From positions 1-64,000 of the forward strand of contig CANKBS010000010.1 in the NCBI GenBank assembly GCA_947480015.1: 64,000 nt of DNA, read 5' to 3'. A program made the position numbers and the translations under genes. Below are positions 1 through 9,694 of the stretch, one piece after another; positions within the stretch are counted from its first letter, which is position 1; each line of letters opens with the position of its first letter. The stretch comes from Sphingobacteriaceae bacterium. Lineage in GTDB: Bacteria > Bacteroidota > Bacteroidia > B-17B0 > Aurantibacillaceae. The notes beneath the pieces were generated by a model that did no database searches, had not been told where the DNA came from, and saw only the letters and a program-made list of their open reading frames with translations.

Positions 1-2
1 CA

Positions 3-80
3 AGGACTGGCTCCATTAAAGAGCCAAAGCCCGCAGTTGGAAATAATTTGACGACTGGTGAAAAACAACAAAAAAATTAA
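3..80 (+). CDS. 3' tail of an unidentified gene entering from the left
   Basis: One forward frame is open from the window edge to a TAA at 78-80 and encodes about 25 hydrophilic residues ending GEKQQKN. The other two forward frames close earlier (positions 16-18 and 49-51). This could be the C-terminal tail of a gene lying mostly outside the window. Too little is present to name a family, and it could be non-coding. Confidence 0.25.
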   Translation, partial: RTGSIKEPKPAVGNNLTTGEKQQKN

Positions 81-172
81 CTAATTTTAAAATGAAAATG
101 TCCTTAGTTATTTATGCATAAAAGTTCAGATTGGTTTGACGACATACAGCATCAGCTTGTGTTATCGATCTA

Positions 173-934
173 TTGGTAATTGGCTGGCAGCAAAGTGCCT
201 TGCGAAGAATTGTGTTCATGAAGGATAAATCTACACAAGGCGATTTTTGGTGTTGGATCTTATCCATTTTAAACTTGTTCGATTTTTTTACCTTATTGTT
301 TTCATTTGGTTTCTTTTATGTTCTTTCAATTGTATTCTTAAAAACAGGAGGGCTTAATTTACTTAGTTATGTCCCGGCTGTGTACTTACAATGTTTAGTT
401 ATTTTTTGTTTGGGCGATCTTAAACATTATTTATGGCACCGATTTATGCACGCCTTGCCATTTTGGGAGTTGCACAAATACCATCATTCAGCTACGGAGT
501 TTAATTTAATCACCACAAGCCGCGGCCATTTTTTAGAAAGAGGGGTACTTGTTTTTTTCGATAGCCTCTTGTTTTCATTAATGGGTGCACCTTTGGCATA
601 CTTTGCCATATTTTTATGGATTAAAGAATTTTACAATCAACTTTTACACTCCAATCTTAATTGGTCATTGGGCTGGTTTGGCAAGTACATTTTTGTTAGT
701 CCAAAAGCCCATAAATTACACCACAGTAAGGCTCCCGAATTTTACGGCAAAAATTTTGGTGGTATTTTTGTTTTTTGGGATCGACTTTTTGGAACCTTTA
801 TGAGCACTGAAAAGGAAATTACCATTGGACTTGAAGAAAATCCTTATAACGCCTATGGCTTTTGGTGGGACATGATGGAAGGTGTGAAAGCCTTTGGAAA
901 ATCATCACTGCTGTTAACCAAAAAGCTATTCTAA
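173..934 (+). CDS. Fatty acid hydroxylase / sterol desaturase family membrane protein
   Basis: Integral membrane di-iron oxygenase of the fatty acid hydroxylase superfamily, which hydroxylates or desaturates lipid substrates; the substrate cannot be told here. The sequence shows hydrophobic segments near residues 25-55 and 60-85, followed by the histidine clusters that bind iron: HYLWHRFMH, HKYHH, a later LLHSN, and HKLHH. Family members carry this HxxxH / HxxHH / HxxHH pattern. The start is uncertain: the open frame begins at a TTG at 173, with an ATG at residue 16. Another frame starting at ATG 114 reads MHKSSDWFDDIQHQ and runs straight into this frame if one T is added near 173, so the true N-terminus may be about 20 residues longer and frameshifted here. 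It is not obviously linked to the downstream T9SS genes. Confidence 0.8.
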   Translation: MVIGWQQSALRRIVFMKDKSTQGDFWCWILSILNLFDFFTLLFSFGFFYVLSIVFLKTGGLNLLSYVPAVYLQCLVIFCLGDLKHYLWHRFMHALPFWELHKYHHSATEFNLITTSRGHFLERGVLVFFDSLLFSLMGAPLAYFAIFLWIKEFYNQLLHSNLNWSLGWFGKYIFVSPKAHKLHHSKAPEFYGKNFGGIFVFWDRLFGTFMSTEKEITIGLEENPYNAYGFWWDMMEGVKAFGKSSLLLTKKLF

Positions 935-1044
935 ACCTTGCTTCAAGGCCTTTAATGTGCTGATTTCTGTTAACAATAAAAACATAAGACTTACGTTAAA
1001 TGACAAGCCTAGATTAAAAATTTAGCTTAAATTAGTTGCAGATT

Positions 1045-2127
1045 ATGTATAAAATTCTTGTGCTTAGCCTACTCGTCTTTACCAGCGTGATACATGCGCA
1101 GGTTCGTAAATACAGTAACGAATTCTTAAACATAGGGGTTGGGGCCCGTGCTTTAGGTATGGGTAATGCCAATGTGGCTTCAGTGGAAGGCGTTAACTCA
1201 GGTTATTGGAATCCTGCCGGACTTTTAAAACAAAAAAATGATCTTGAAGTAGGCCTAATGCATGCTGAATATTTTGCAGGCATTGCCAAATACGATTTTG
1301 TGGGGGTATCTAAACGCATCGATAGTAACTCTGTAGCGGGTTTTTCGTTGCTTCGTTTTGGTGTAGATAATATTCCAAATACCTTAGATTTGGTTGACGC
1401 CAATGGTAACATTGATTACAACCGTGTTTCAACTTTTAATGCCGTTGATTTTGCTGCCTTGTTAAGTTATGCCCGTAAAATTCCACAATTAAAAGGGGTT
1501 GAATTAGGCGGTAACTTTAAAATCATTCGCCGAAAACTTGGTGAGTTTGGTGGTGCTTGGGGTTTTGGTTTAGATGCAGGAGCAAAATATCATTATAAAA
1601 AATGGACCTTTGCTGCCATGTGTCGCGATATTACCGGAACTTTTAATGCCTGGTCATACAATCTCAATCCCTCTCAAATTGCCACCTTTCAACAAACAGG
1701 TAACGAAATTCCAAGCTCATCTTTAGAAGTTACCTTACCAAAACTAATTTTAGGCGCCTCTCATACCGCATTGTTTTGGAAGGATAACCTTTCGGTGCTC
1801 GGTGAAATTAATTTAGTTAACACTTTTGATGGGATGAGAAACACGGTAATTAAAAGTAATACCTGGAGTATGGAACCGGCCTTTGGTGTTGAAATTGGGT
1901 ATAAGGGATTTATTTATTTAAGAGGCGGTTTAGGCAATATTCAAAAACAACTAAACGACCGTGCCACGCTTTATGTCACTACTGTTCAACCTAATTTTGG
2001 GGTTGGCGTTAAGTATAAGATTTTCACCATCGATTATGCCCTCACCGATATTGGTGACCGTTCGGTGGCATTATATTCAAATATTTTTTCACTAAAAATT
2101 GATATCAATAAAAAGATGAACAAGTGA
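1045..2127 (+). CDS. PorV/PorQ-family outer-membrane protein (PorV2-like) of the type IX secretion system
   Basis: Probable outer-membrane beta-barrel of the PorV/FadL-like group. In the T9SS, PorV shuttles cargo from the translocon to the sortase PorU. The start is the ATG at 1045, giving a signal peptide (MYKILVLSLLVFTSVIHAQ); a TTG nine bases upstream is in frame but less likely. The mature N-terminus carries the family hallmark: FLNIGVGARALGMGNA, then SGYWNPAGL. The rest alternates short beta-strands typical of a barrel and ends in aromatic-rich strands. The stop codon overlaps the GTG start of the C25 sortase gene (GTGA), so the two are probably translationally coupled. Pairing of a PorV-family barrel with a PorU-like peptidase supports the role. 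I call it PorV2-like rather than PorV because the neighbour resembles the very long PorU2-type sortases; that distinction is inference. Confidence 0.85.
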   Translation: MYKILVLSLLVFTSVIHAQVRKYSNEFLNIGVGARALGMGNANVASVEGVNSGYWNPAGLLKQKNDLEVGLMHAEYFAGIAKYDFVGVSKRIDSNSVAGFSLLRFGVDNIPNTLDLVDANGNIDYNRVSTFNAVDFAALLSYARKIPQLKGVELGGNFKIIRRKLGEFGGAWGFGLDAGAKYHYKKWTFAAMCRDITGTFNAWSYNLNPSQIATFQQTGNEIPSSSLEVTLPKLILGASHTALFWKDNLSVLGEINLVNTFDGMRNTVIKSNTWSMEPAFGVEIGYKGFIYLRGGLGNIQKQLNDRATLYVTTVQPNFGVGVKYKIFTIDYALTDIGDRSVALYSNIFSLKIDINKKMNK

Positions 2128-5100
2128 GACGACTAGTTATTCTTGTCATACTTAGTTTAACAGTGCTTTCACTTAAGAGCCAATCTTACGGGAATGAATG
2201 GATTAATTTTTCTCAACAGTATTACAAATTACCTATTTTTAAGGAAGGGATTTATCGTCTGGATTCGACTACCCTCGCCAATTATTTCAATCTCACAACC
2301 ATCAATCCAAAAAACGTACAGGTGTTTTTAAAAGGCAAAGAACAGTTTGTATACATTAATGGTGAAGCCGACGGAAAAGTAAATACCGGTGATTTTATTG
2401 AATTTTATGCGCGGCCATTTATTGGCGACATTGATTCGTTAGTGTATACCGACATAAAGTATGTTCCAAACCCCTATCTTTCCATTTATAACGACACACT
2501 TTATGCTTTTATTACAGTAAATAATTCAATAAACAATAAACGCTATGTACTCGAAACCGATACCAATTCGGCAGCCTACCCATTAGCGGATCATTTTTAC
2601 ACCGAAAAAGTTTTTACACAATATGCCACTTACAACGACGTAACCGAGTTCGCAGCATCCTCGAGTGATCCTCATTTAACACAAGCGGAAGGCAAAGGAC
2701 ATGTGATTTCAAAGGGAGGAGTTTACAGTTATCCGGTTTCTAACCTAAACACCTATACCCTTAGCCCCCTTCCCTTCTTTATTCGTTTCAATTATTCCGG
2801 CAAAAGCATTTCAACGAGTTATAGTCCCGATCACCAATTGCAAGTCTTTTATAAGGATCAAACTAATTCACAAATTCTGCTCTCAGATACCACATTTACG
2901 GGTTATGCGCCTGTTCGAAAAAGCTTTGTTCTAAATTCACAAAACACAAATTCCACTTTTGCCATTACGTTTAGTTCGGTGGCAGCGCCAAGCTTCACCT
3001 CTTCAAACACGACCATGCTTCATTACCTAAATTACTTTTATCCGCATACCTGCGATTTAGGGTCACAATCATTTTTTAAATTATGGGTCGATAATAGCAG
3101 CGGAAGTAGCAAGAATTTTTTCAAGTTCAGCAATTTTTTTTATGGAATTTCTACCTCTGTACTTTTACTTGATGTGACCAATGGAAAAAGAATAACCACG
3201 GTGCTTAACGGATCTCAGGTAAGAGCGCTTATCCCGGATGCTTCGGGTCGCAAATTATGTGTGATGCTTGCCGAAAAAGACACCATTAACATTTCTAAAC
3301 TCATTAAGGTTGAACAAAGTGGAAGTTTTACCAATTATAAAAGATCACTTTCTTCCAAACCTTATGTGTTAATTTATCATGCTAGTTTAAAAACTGCTGC
3401 CATGCAATACAAGGCTTACCGACAGAGCATTGCCGGCGGCTCATACGATGTCATTGATGCCGATATTCAAGCGCTCTATGAACAGTTTTCATATGGCGTA
3501 AATAAACATCCATTAGCCATTCGTAATTTTATTAAGTTTTTAAAAGATAGTTTAACGAGGCCGCCTGTCTATGTTTTTTTAATTGGTAAAGGTGTTGATT
3601 ACATGGCCTTTCTTACAAAAAATTACCAGCCTATTAATTTAATTCCAACCATTGGTGTGCCGAGTAGTGACCATCTTTATACGGCGGGACTCACCGCCAG
3701 CAATACTAATTTATATTATAATGAAATTCCTACCGGTCGTTTAGCAGCTTTAAGTAATAGCGAAGTGAGTGTTTATCTCGAAAAAGTTCAAACTCATGAA
3801 AGTACACCACAAGCCGACTGGAAAAAACAAGTATTACATTTTGCGGGGGGCGACGATGATCCGCTATTAGCCTCTATTAGCGGATATCTCAGCCAATATG
3901 AAGAAATAATTAAGGATACCCTTTTTGGTGCGAATGTGACGACATTCAAAAAAAACACCACGGCACCCATTCAAAATAGCATTAGTGATAGTATCCGTTC
4001 AAAAATAAACCGAGGTGCCGCACTCATTAACATATTCGGACACGGTTCAACTAACGGATTTGATCAGGCCATTGATGATCCGAATGACTATAATAATATC
4101 GGTAGGTACTCGTTCTTTATGGCCAATTCGTGTTATTCGGGCGATATTCATACAGCCAATGGACGCTCGGTAAGCGAACGTTTTGTGTTTGCCAAACAAA
4201 AAGGGAGTATTGGATTTATTGCAACCACCTCTTACGGTTTTGATTTTGCTCTTAACAATTTTGCAAGTGGTTTTTACAAAGCCTTTTCACGCACACATTA
4301 TGGTAAGGGCGTTGGAGATATTATTAAAGAAAGTGTTTTTCAAAACTCAAGCGGTGATATACTTACCAAATTAGTAGGCATGGATATGACCCTTAGTGGG
4401 GATCCTGCAGTGAGCATAAGCAATGGCCAATTACCCGACTACCAAATTGCAAATGAGAACTTGAGTTTTGACCTTAAAAAATATTCCGACTCTGTTGGCG
4501 TTCGCCTTATTTGGAAAAATGTGGGAAGATCACCTAGGGATTCTTTTGCGGTTAAACTCCTGCGAATCCTTCCAAATGGTGATTCCAGCATCATTTTAAA
4601 AAAAATACGTGGTACCATGTATAAGGATAGTCTTAAATTATTTTTACCTATCGACTTTTACCGAGGCATTGGTTTAAATAAATTCAGTGCTAAACTTGAT
4701 GCTTATGACCGAATTACCGAAAGTTTTGAAAACAATAATAGCATAGGACCAATAGATTTTTTTATTCCGGGTGGCGATGTGCTTCCCGTTTATCCTTATA
4801 AATACGCCATAGTTCCTAAAACAAACAACATCGTTTTAAAGGCATCGAGTTCCGATCCATTTGCACCTACAACTACTTATCGGTTTCAATTGGATACCTG
4901 CGATAAATTCACCAGCCTTATTTCAACGACTTTAATTACCAGTGCCGGTGGAGTGCTTGAATGGCCGGTGAATTTACCTTATGGCGACAGCACCGTTTAT
5001 TTTTGGCGAGTGAGCCGAGATAGTATTTCCCCACAAAAAGCATTCGCCTGGCGCGAAAGTTCCTTTCAAACCATAGGTAACAAGCGCGGTTGGGGACAGG

Positions 5101-6896
5101 CACAATTTGATCAATTTAAAAACGATCACTATCAATTTGTTAATTATAAAAAGAATCTAAGGCAGTTTGTTTTTCAAAACAATAAACATACGGTCCGCTC
5201 CCGTAATGGTATTCATCCGTATCCCGACCTCTCTGCCATGAATTATTTTTTCGACACACAGTTAAAAGAAGGCTGGTCGAGTTCCTTTAATGGTTGGAAC
5301 TTTGCTGTATTTGATTCAATCAGCGGTTTACCACAAGAAACAAGAAGTTTAAATTATCCCAATACAGGTGTTGGTCCATTTAATAATTGTGTTGAATATG
5401 GTTCCAGATACGTTTATTCATTTGGCCTAATTAATGCCGGTGGTTGCGGACCGCTGCCAAACTGGAAAGCAGACATGGAGAATTTTTTGAATGCCGTAGC
5501 TCCAAATAATTATGTTTTGGCCTATAGCACCGGATATGCGGGACCTATTTATTGCGAACTTAGCAGTTACAGTAATTCGCTTTATACCGCATTTGAGAGC
5601 ATTGGTGCAAAAAACATACGCACCACACCCGATACGGTTGCCTATGCTTTGTTTGGACGAAAAGGGATGAGTGCCGGTCAGGCTCATGCAGTGATTGGTA
5701 ATAATAAAAAATCCATTTTATCGCTCGAAGATACGATTACAACTGCCTGGCGAAATGGTTATGTTAGCTCCGAAATCATTGGTCCATCTAACAAGTGGAC
5801 GAGTTTACATTGGCAAGTTAACAGTCTCGATAATACCGCTGGCGATTCCACTCTACTCAAACTGGTCGGTATTAAGGTCAATGGTCAAGCCGACACACTA
5901 ACAGCATTTAAGCAGGACAGTTTAAATGTATTGGCTTTGTATAACTATATTGATGCAAAAACATATCCTTATTTAAAATTGGTTGCATTTATGTTTGACA
6001 ATGTTCATCGTACTTCTCCACAGTTGAAACGTTGGCAAGTATTGTACGATGAGGCACCCGAATGTGCTATTAATCCATTAAAGGGATTTGCCAGCATAAA
6101 CGATACCTTGATGGAAGGAGATGACGTCACCTTTAGATTTCCGATTGAAAACATTGGCGTGAAAGATTTTAAGGACAGTTTGGTAGTGACCTATTGGATT
6201 GAAAATAATCAGGGCACAAAAGTTTTGCTTCCTCAAAAATTAAAAGCTCCACCTTTTGTGGCAGGCCAGCGCATGATAGATACGGTGAAAGTCAATAGCT
6301 ATCAATTTAAGGGTAATAACGCATTATGGATTTATGTGAACCCCCTTCAAAACAGCCATTATCAACCCGAACAAACACAGTTTAATAACATAGGCCGTTA
6401 TTCTTTTAAAGTTAACACCGACATTACCAATCCTTTACTGGACGTGACATTTGATGGTGTTCGCATATTAAATGGTGATATTGTTTCAGCGAAGCCTTCC
6501 ATATTAATTAGTTTAAAGGATGAAAATAAATTTTTAGCCTTAAACGATACCGGTGCCTTTAGTATCTTTTTGCAAGCACCCAACCAAACTACACAGCAAC
6601 GCATCTATTTCGCTCAAGGATTAGATTTCACACCGGCTAATCTGCCAAAAAACAGCGCCAGTGTTCTTTATAGTCCCAATCTTGGCAGCGATGGCAAATA
6701 CAGCTTAATTGTACAAGCCAGAGAAAGAAGTAAAAATGTTTCGGGAACACAGGATTATCGAATACAGTTTGAAGTAACTAATAAACCCAGTGTAACCAAT
6801 GTTTTAATTATCCTAACCCATTTAGTACCAGTACCCGTTTTGTTTTCACCCTTACAGGCAGCGAAATTCCCGAAGTGTTCACCATTCAAATTATGA
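2124..6896 (+). CDS. PorU2-like type IX secretion sortase, C25 (gingipain-type) cysteine peptidase; frameshifted near the 3' end
   Basis: Secreted C25-family cysteine peptidase resembling PorU, which removes the C-terminal signal of T9SS cargo and attaches cargo to surface lipopolysaccharide. A signal peptide is visible (MRRLVILVILSLTVLSLKSQ) from a GTG start that overlaps the upstream stop codon. The catalytic dyad is recognisable: His640 in NIFGHGSTNG and Cys670 in MANSCYSG. The following region of about 700 residues contains Ig/CARDB-like stretches, for example around IENIGVKDFKDSL. The frame ends in an atypical tail after residue ~1560 (VTNVLIILTHLV). The alternative frame reads NYPNPFSTSTRFVF and runs directly into the next fragment, giving a typical FlgD-like C-terminal domain. 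One A appears to be missing at 6806-6807. The intact product would be about 1,670 residues, much longer than classical PorU, hence the PorU2-type label. Confidence 0.85.
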   Translation: MRRLVILVILSLTVLSLKSQSYGNEWINFSQQYYKLPIFKEGIYRLDSTTLANYFNLTTINPKNVQVFLKGKEQFVYINGEADGKVNTGDFIEFYARPFIGDIDSLVYTDIKYVPNPYLSIYNDTLYAFITVNNSINNKRYVLETDTNSAAYPLADHFYTEKVFTQYATYNDVTEFAASSSDPHLTQAEGKGHVISKGGVYSYPVSNLNTYTLSPLPFFIRFNYSGKSISTSYSPDHQLQVFYKDQTNSQILLSDTTFTGYAPVRKSFVLNSQNTNSTFAITFSSVAAPSFTSSNTTMLHYLNYFYPHTCDLGSQSFFKLWVDNSSGSSKNFFKFSNFFYGISTSVLLLDVTNGKRITTVLNGSQVRALIPDASGRKLCVMLAEKDTINISKLIKVEQSGSFTNYKRSLSSKPYVLIYHASLKTAAMQYKAYRQSIAGGSYDVIDADIQALYEQFSYGVNKHPLAIRNFIKFLKDSLTRPPVYVFLIGKGVDYMAFLTKNYQPINLIPTIGVPSSDHLYTAGLTASNTNLYYNEIPTGRLAALSNSEVSVYLEKVQTHESTPQADWKKQVLHFAGGDDDPLLASISGYLSQYEEIIKDTLFGANVTTFKKNTTAPIQNSISDSIRSKINRGAALINIFGHGSTNGFDQAIDDPNDYNNIGRYSFFMANSCYSGDIHTANGRSVSERFVFAKQKGSIGFIATTSYGFDFALNNFASGFYKAFSRTHYGKGVGDIIKESVFQNSSGDILTKLVGMDMTLSGDPAVSISNGQLPDYQIANENLSFDLKKYSDSVGVRLIWKNVGRSPRDSFAVKLLRILPNGDSSIILKKIRGTMYKDSLKLFLPIDFYRGIGLNKFSAKLDAYDRITESFENNNSIGPIDFFIPGGDVLPVYPYKYAIVPKTNNIVLKASSSDPFAPTTTYRFQLDTCDKFTSLISTTLITSAGGVLEWPVNLPYGDSTVYFWRVSRDSISPQKAFAWRESSFQTIGNKRGWGQAQFDQFKNDHYQFVNYKKNLRQFVFQNNKHTVRSRNGIHPYPDLSAMNYFFDTQLKEGWSSSFNGWNFAVFDSISGLPQETRSLNYPNTGVGPFNNCVEYGSRYVYSFGLINAGGCGPLPNWKADMENFLNAVAPNNYVLAYSTGYAGPIYCELSSYSNSLYTAFESIGAKNIRTTPDTVAYALFGRKGMSAGQAHAVIGNNKKSILSLEDTITTAWRNGYVSSEIIGPSNKWTSLHWQVNSLDNTAGDSTLLKLVGIKVNGQADTLTAFKQDSLNVLALYNYIDAKTYPYLKLVAFMFDNVHRTSPQLKRWQVLYDEAPECAINPLKGFASINDTLMEGDDVTFRFPIENIGVKDFKDSLVVTYWIENNQGTKVLLPQKLKAPPFVAGQRMIDTVKVNSYQFKGNNALWIYVNPLQNSHYQPEQTQFNNIGRYSFKVNTDITNPLLDVTFDGVRILNGDIVSAKPSILISLKDENKFLALNDTGAFSIFLQAPNQTTQQRIYFAQGLDFTPANLPKNSASVLYSPNLGSDGKYSLIVQARERSKNVSGTQDYRIQFEVTNKPSVTNVLIILTHLVPVPVLFSPLQAAKFPKCSPFKL

Positions 6897-7135
6897 CCAT
6901 TACCGGCAAAATTGTGCGCGAAATTACTCGGCCCGAATTAGGTAATTTGCATATTGGCCGAAATATCACCGAATATGCCTGGGATGCCCGCGATACCTAT
7001 GGTGACCGCTTAGCCAATGGTGTCTATCTGTATCGCGTTTTAACCAAACTAAACGGCGAAAACATCGAAAAAAACGGGAGTGGTGCTGATAAATTTATCA
7101 CCAAGGAATTCGGAAAAATGGTAATCATGCGCTAA
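6875..7135 (+). pseudogene. C-terminal FlgD-Ig-like domain of the upstream sortase, separated by a frameshift
   Basis: This 86-residue open frame is not an independent gene. It starts inside the end of the sortase frame and encodes the second half of a FlgD-like Ig domain: IMTITGKIVREI, then AWDARDTYGDRLANGVYLYRV. The first half (NYPNPF...TRFVF) is found in the same frame upstream, from about 6806. Restoring one base near 6806 joins it to the peptidase. Such domains commonly form the C-terminus of PorU-like proteins. It has no start signal of its own that I can see. Confidence 0.8.
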
Positions 7136-7201
7136 TTAAGGGTTTAAAATTTGCTTTTTTTCTAAAGGAATTCCTCCTAAATATTGCTATTTTTACCGCT
7201 T

Positions 7202-8881
7202 ATGAATAAGGAAAAAAAGGCACCTGCTTCTGTTATTAAAAACCCGAAAACAAGCTACGAGAAATTTGAAAATTGGGCAGCTAAAAATGACGCTAAATTA
7301 TTTTACTCCCTTTTAGTTCTATGCCTCCTATTATCTTTCCTTTCATTTAATGCCCGTATAAGCGAAGCACATGATGATGCCCTCTACCTCGAAGGCGGTT
7401 CAAGGTATGTGAATGAATTCCCCAATTACTTTTATACCCAAAATGCCCCACTCTACCCGATGTTACTTGGTGTTCTTATAAAACTATTCGGATTGAAGCT
7501 CATCCTATTTAAACTCTTCTCAATACTCTTTAATGCCTTAGGCTTTGTGTTTTTTTATAAAGCCTTAAAAGGCCGTATTCCTGCAATAGTATTTATACCT
7601 GTGGTTATATTTCATGCCAGTAACCACCTTATCATGTATTATGCCAGCATGACCTTTACCGAAGCATTTTATTTTTTCTTACAAAGCCTCTTCTTTTTTT
7701 ATGCCGCTAAAATTGTTGATCTGGTTTCTCAAAAAGATTTTGCCCTAGTTCCAAATCTAAAGCTATGGCTGATGTTTGGTTTAAGCATGTTTTTGATAAG
7801 TACCGTTAAAAGCTCGGCTATTGTTGTTATTCCTGCTGTTATTTTATTTTTCACACTCTCAAAAAACTGGAAAGCCATGGGTTTTTCATTAGCCGCCTAT
7901 GGTATTTTTAAAATTTTGTTTGAAGTTCTGGTTCGTGTTATTTGGGGCGCTCAAAATCAATTCAAAGGTCAAAGCAAAATTTTATTACAAAAAGATCCCT
8001 ACGACAAATCGCTGGGAGATGAAGATTTTAGTGGCTTTATTACCCGCTTTATCGAAAATTGTAACCTTTCCTTAAGCAAACGTTTTTATCAAATATTGGG
8101 TTGGCGCGACGAAACGTCTTTTGAAGTATATGGTGTCCTAACGGTTCTTACTATGGCGCTCATCATTTTTGGGTACTATAAACTCGTAAAAAGTAATAAC
8201 AAGGTCATGATTTTGCTAAGTTTATTTACAGGCGCACAATTGGTCCTCTCCTTTCTCATCCTTCAGGTAAAATGGGACCAAGCGCGTATTACACTAGTAG
8301 GCATGCCCATTGTGTTAATACTTATGTTTTATGCCATTTACAGCCTTACTGCGAAGCCCGGTATTGGTCAAAGTATTTACATCGTCATTATTGCCCTCGT
8401 CATAGGATCAGTGCTTATGTCGTCGTTTAAACGTGGTTTTAAAAATTTGCCCATTGTAAAGAAAAATCTAAAAGGCGATAAATATTATGGTTATACACCC
8501 GATTGGCAAAACTTCTTAAAGTGTAGCGAATGGTGTGCCGATAGCTTACCTGCAAACACCTTGGTAGCAAGTAGAAAAGCTCCAATGAGTTTTGTATACG
8601 GGAAAGGAAAAAAATTCTTTCCTATTTACAGTGTTATTAAACGCGATTCAACCACCAACCAATCGAACCCCGACTCTGCTTTGGTATTTCTAAAAAATAA
8701 CGGTGTTACCCACGTCATGTTGGCTAATCTACGTGCAAATCCCAATCAACCGGGCGCCGGTATTATCAACACGGTACATCACATCATAGTGCCCATCATG
8801 CAAAAATATCCCGAAAAAATAAGATTGGTCCATACCGAAGGCATGTATGAACCTACCGAACTTTTTGAAATCGTTTATTAA
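7202..8881 (+). CDS. Polytopic membrane glycosyltransferase, GT39/GT83 (PMT/ArnT-like) type
   Basis: Likely inner-membrane glycosyltransferase that moves a sugar from a polyprenyl-phosphate donor to a surface polymer or protein. The protein of about 559 residues has a short cytoplasmic N-terminus, one membrane helix, then a loop with the acidic pair Asp58-Asp59 (SEAHDDALYLEGG), as in the catalytic first loop of GT-C enzymes. About ten further hydrophobic helices and a soluble C-terminal domain follow. The ATG at 7202 is chosen over an in-frame TTG at 7184 because the ATG begins a normal charged N-terminus. It begins 66 nt after the sortase gene and heads a run of glycan-type genes. Donor and acceptor are unknown; the GT-C class is reasonably sure, the subfamily is not. 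Confidence 0.7.
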   Translation: MNKEKKAPASVIKNPKTSYEKFENWAAKNDAKLFYSLLVLCLLLSFLSFNARISEAHDDALYLEGGSRYVNEFPNYFYTQNAPLYPMLLGVLIKLFGLKLILFKLFSILFNALGFVFFYKALKGRIPAIVFIPVVIFHASNHLIMYYASMTFTEAFYFFLQSLFFFYAAKIVDLVSQKDFALVPNLKLWLMFGLSMFLISTVKSSAIVVIPAVILFFTLSKNWKAMGFSLAAYGIFKILFEVLVRVIWGAQNQFKGQSKILLQKDPYDKSLGDEDFSGFITRFIENCNLSLSKRFYQILGWRDETSFEVYGVLTVLTMALIIFGYYKLVKSNNKVMILLSLFTGAQLVLSFLILQVKWDQARITLVGMPIVLILMFYAIYSLTAKPGIGQSIYIVIIALVIGSVLMSSFKRGFKNLPIVKKNLKGDKYYGYTPDWQNFLKCSEWCADSLPANTLVASRKAPMSFVYGKGKKFFPIYSVIKRDSTTNQSNPDSALVFLKNNGVTHVMLANLRANPNQPGAGIINTVHHIIVPIMQKYPEKIRLVHTEGMYEPTELFEIVY

Positions 8882-8938
8882 ATAAAGCCGAATTACAAAT
8901 GAACCTAATAATCAACCGTTTTTAATTCAAATCATCCT

Positions 8939-9694
8939 ATGTCGTTCAGTATTAAACTCGGTAATTTTTTATACAACTATGCCTTTGTACTCTATAAGCC
9001 CATGTACATAGGCTTTAAAAATAAGCAGGACGCTTTTGAAATTGAGTTGCTGAAAAAGTACATTCCTGTAAATGCCACGGTACTCGATATTGGCGCCAAT
9101 ATTGGCTTCTACGCCACCATCCTATCAAAAATAGTAGGCCAAAATGGAAAGGTGTATTGTTTTGAACCCGACACCACCAATTTTAATCACCTCAAAAAAA
9201 CAACTTTAGGCTTAATTAATATAACAATAGAAAATAAAGCCGTTGGGCCTAAAACAGAAAAGCTAAAAATTTACACCTCAAAAAATTTAAATGTCGACCA
9301 TCGTACCTATAAACCCGATGATTACGATGCCGAATTTGAAATTGACGCCATTAGTATTGACGATTATTTTGATTCGGCTGCCTTAAAAAACAAACGCATT
9401 GATTTTATAAAAATGGATATCCAGGGCTTCGAAATGCAGGCTATGCAAGGTATGCAAAGAACACTGGAAGCAAATCCCAACATCCAACTCATCTCTGAAT
9501 TTTGGCCCTACGGTCTCAGAAAAGCCGGAAGCTCACTCAATCTCTATTACGATTTTCTAATCGGAAAAGGGTTTACTTGCTACTTACTCGAAAAAAATTC
9601 ATTACTCAAATTAAATCCCGATAAAGTTCATACCCTGCAAGATCTTGGCGAGGAACATTATTTTAATATTTTTGCCACACAATATGCCATTTAA
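8939..9694 (+). CDS. FkbM family methyltransferase
   Basis: SAM-dependent methyltransferase of the FkbM family, which often O-methylates sugars of surface polysaccharides or natural products. The SAM-binding motif I is VLDIGANIGFYA around residues 48-59. The acidic residue binding the SAM ribose lies in CFEPD, and the characteristic motif IKMDIQGFEMQAMQG follows. Length (251 aa) is normal for the family. It lies between a membrane glycosyltransferase and another methyltransferase and overlaps the next gene by 11 nt, so it is probably part of one glycan-modification operon. The substrate is unknown. Confidence 0.85.
   Translation: MSFSIKLGNFLYNYAFVLYKPMYIGFKNKQDAFEIELLKKYIPVNATVLDIGANIGFYATILSKIVGQNGKVYCFEPDTTNFNHLKKTTLGLINITIENKAVGPKTEKLKIYTSKNLNVDHRTYKPDDYDAEFEIDAISIDDYFDSAALKNKRIDFIKMDIQGFEMQAMQGMQRTLEANPNIQLISEFWPYGLRKAGSSLNLYYDFLIGKGFTCYLLEKNSLLKLNPDKVHTLQDLGEEHYFNIFATQYAI

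Noticed and set aside
9645-9683. Upstream start for the class I methyltransferase
   Set aside because: It lies in the FkbM gene and adds non-homologous residues; the ATG at 9684 gives a normal overlap of 11 nt.
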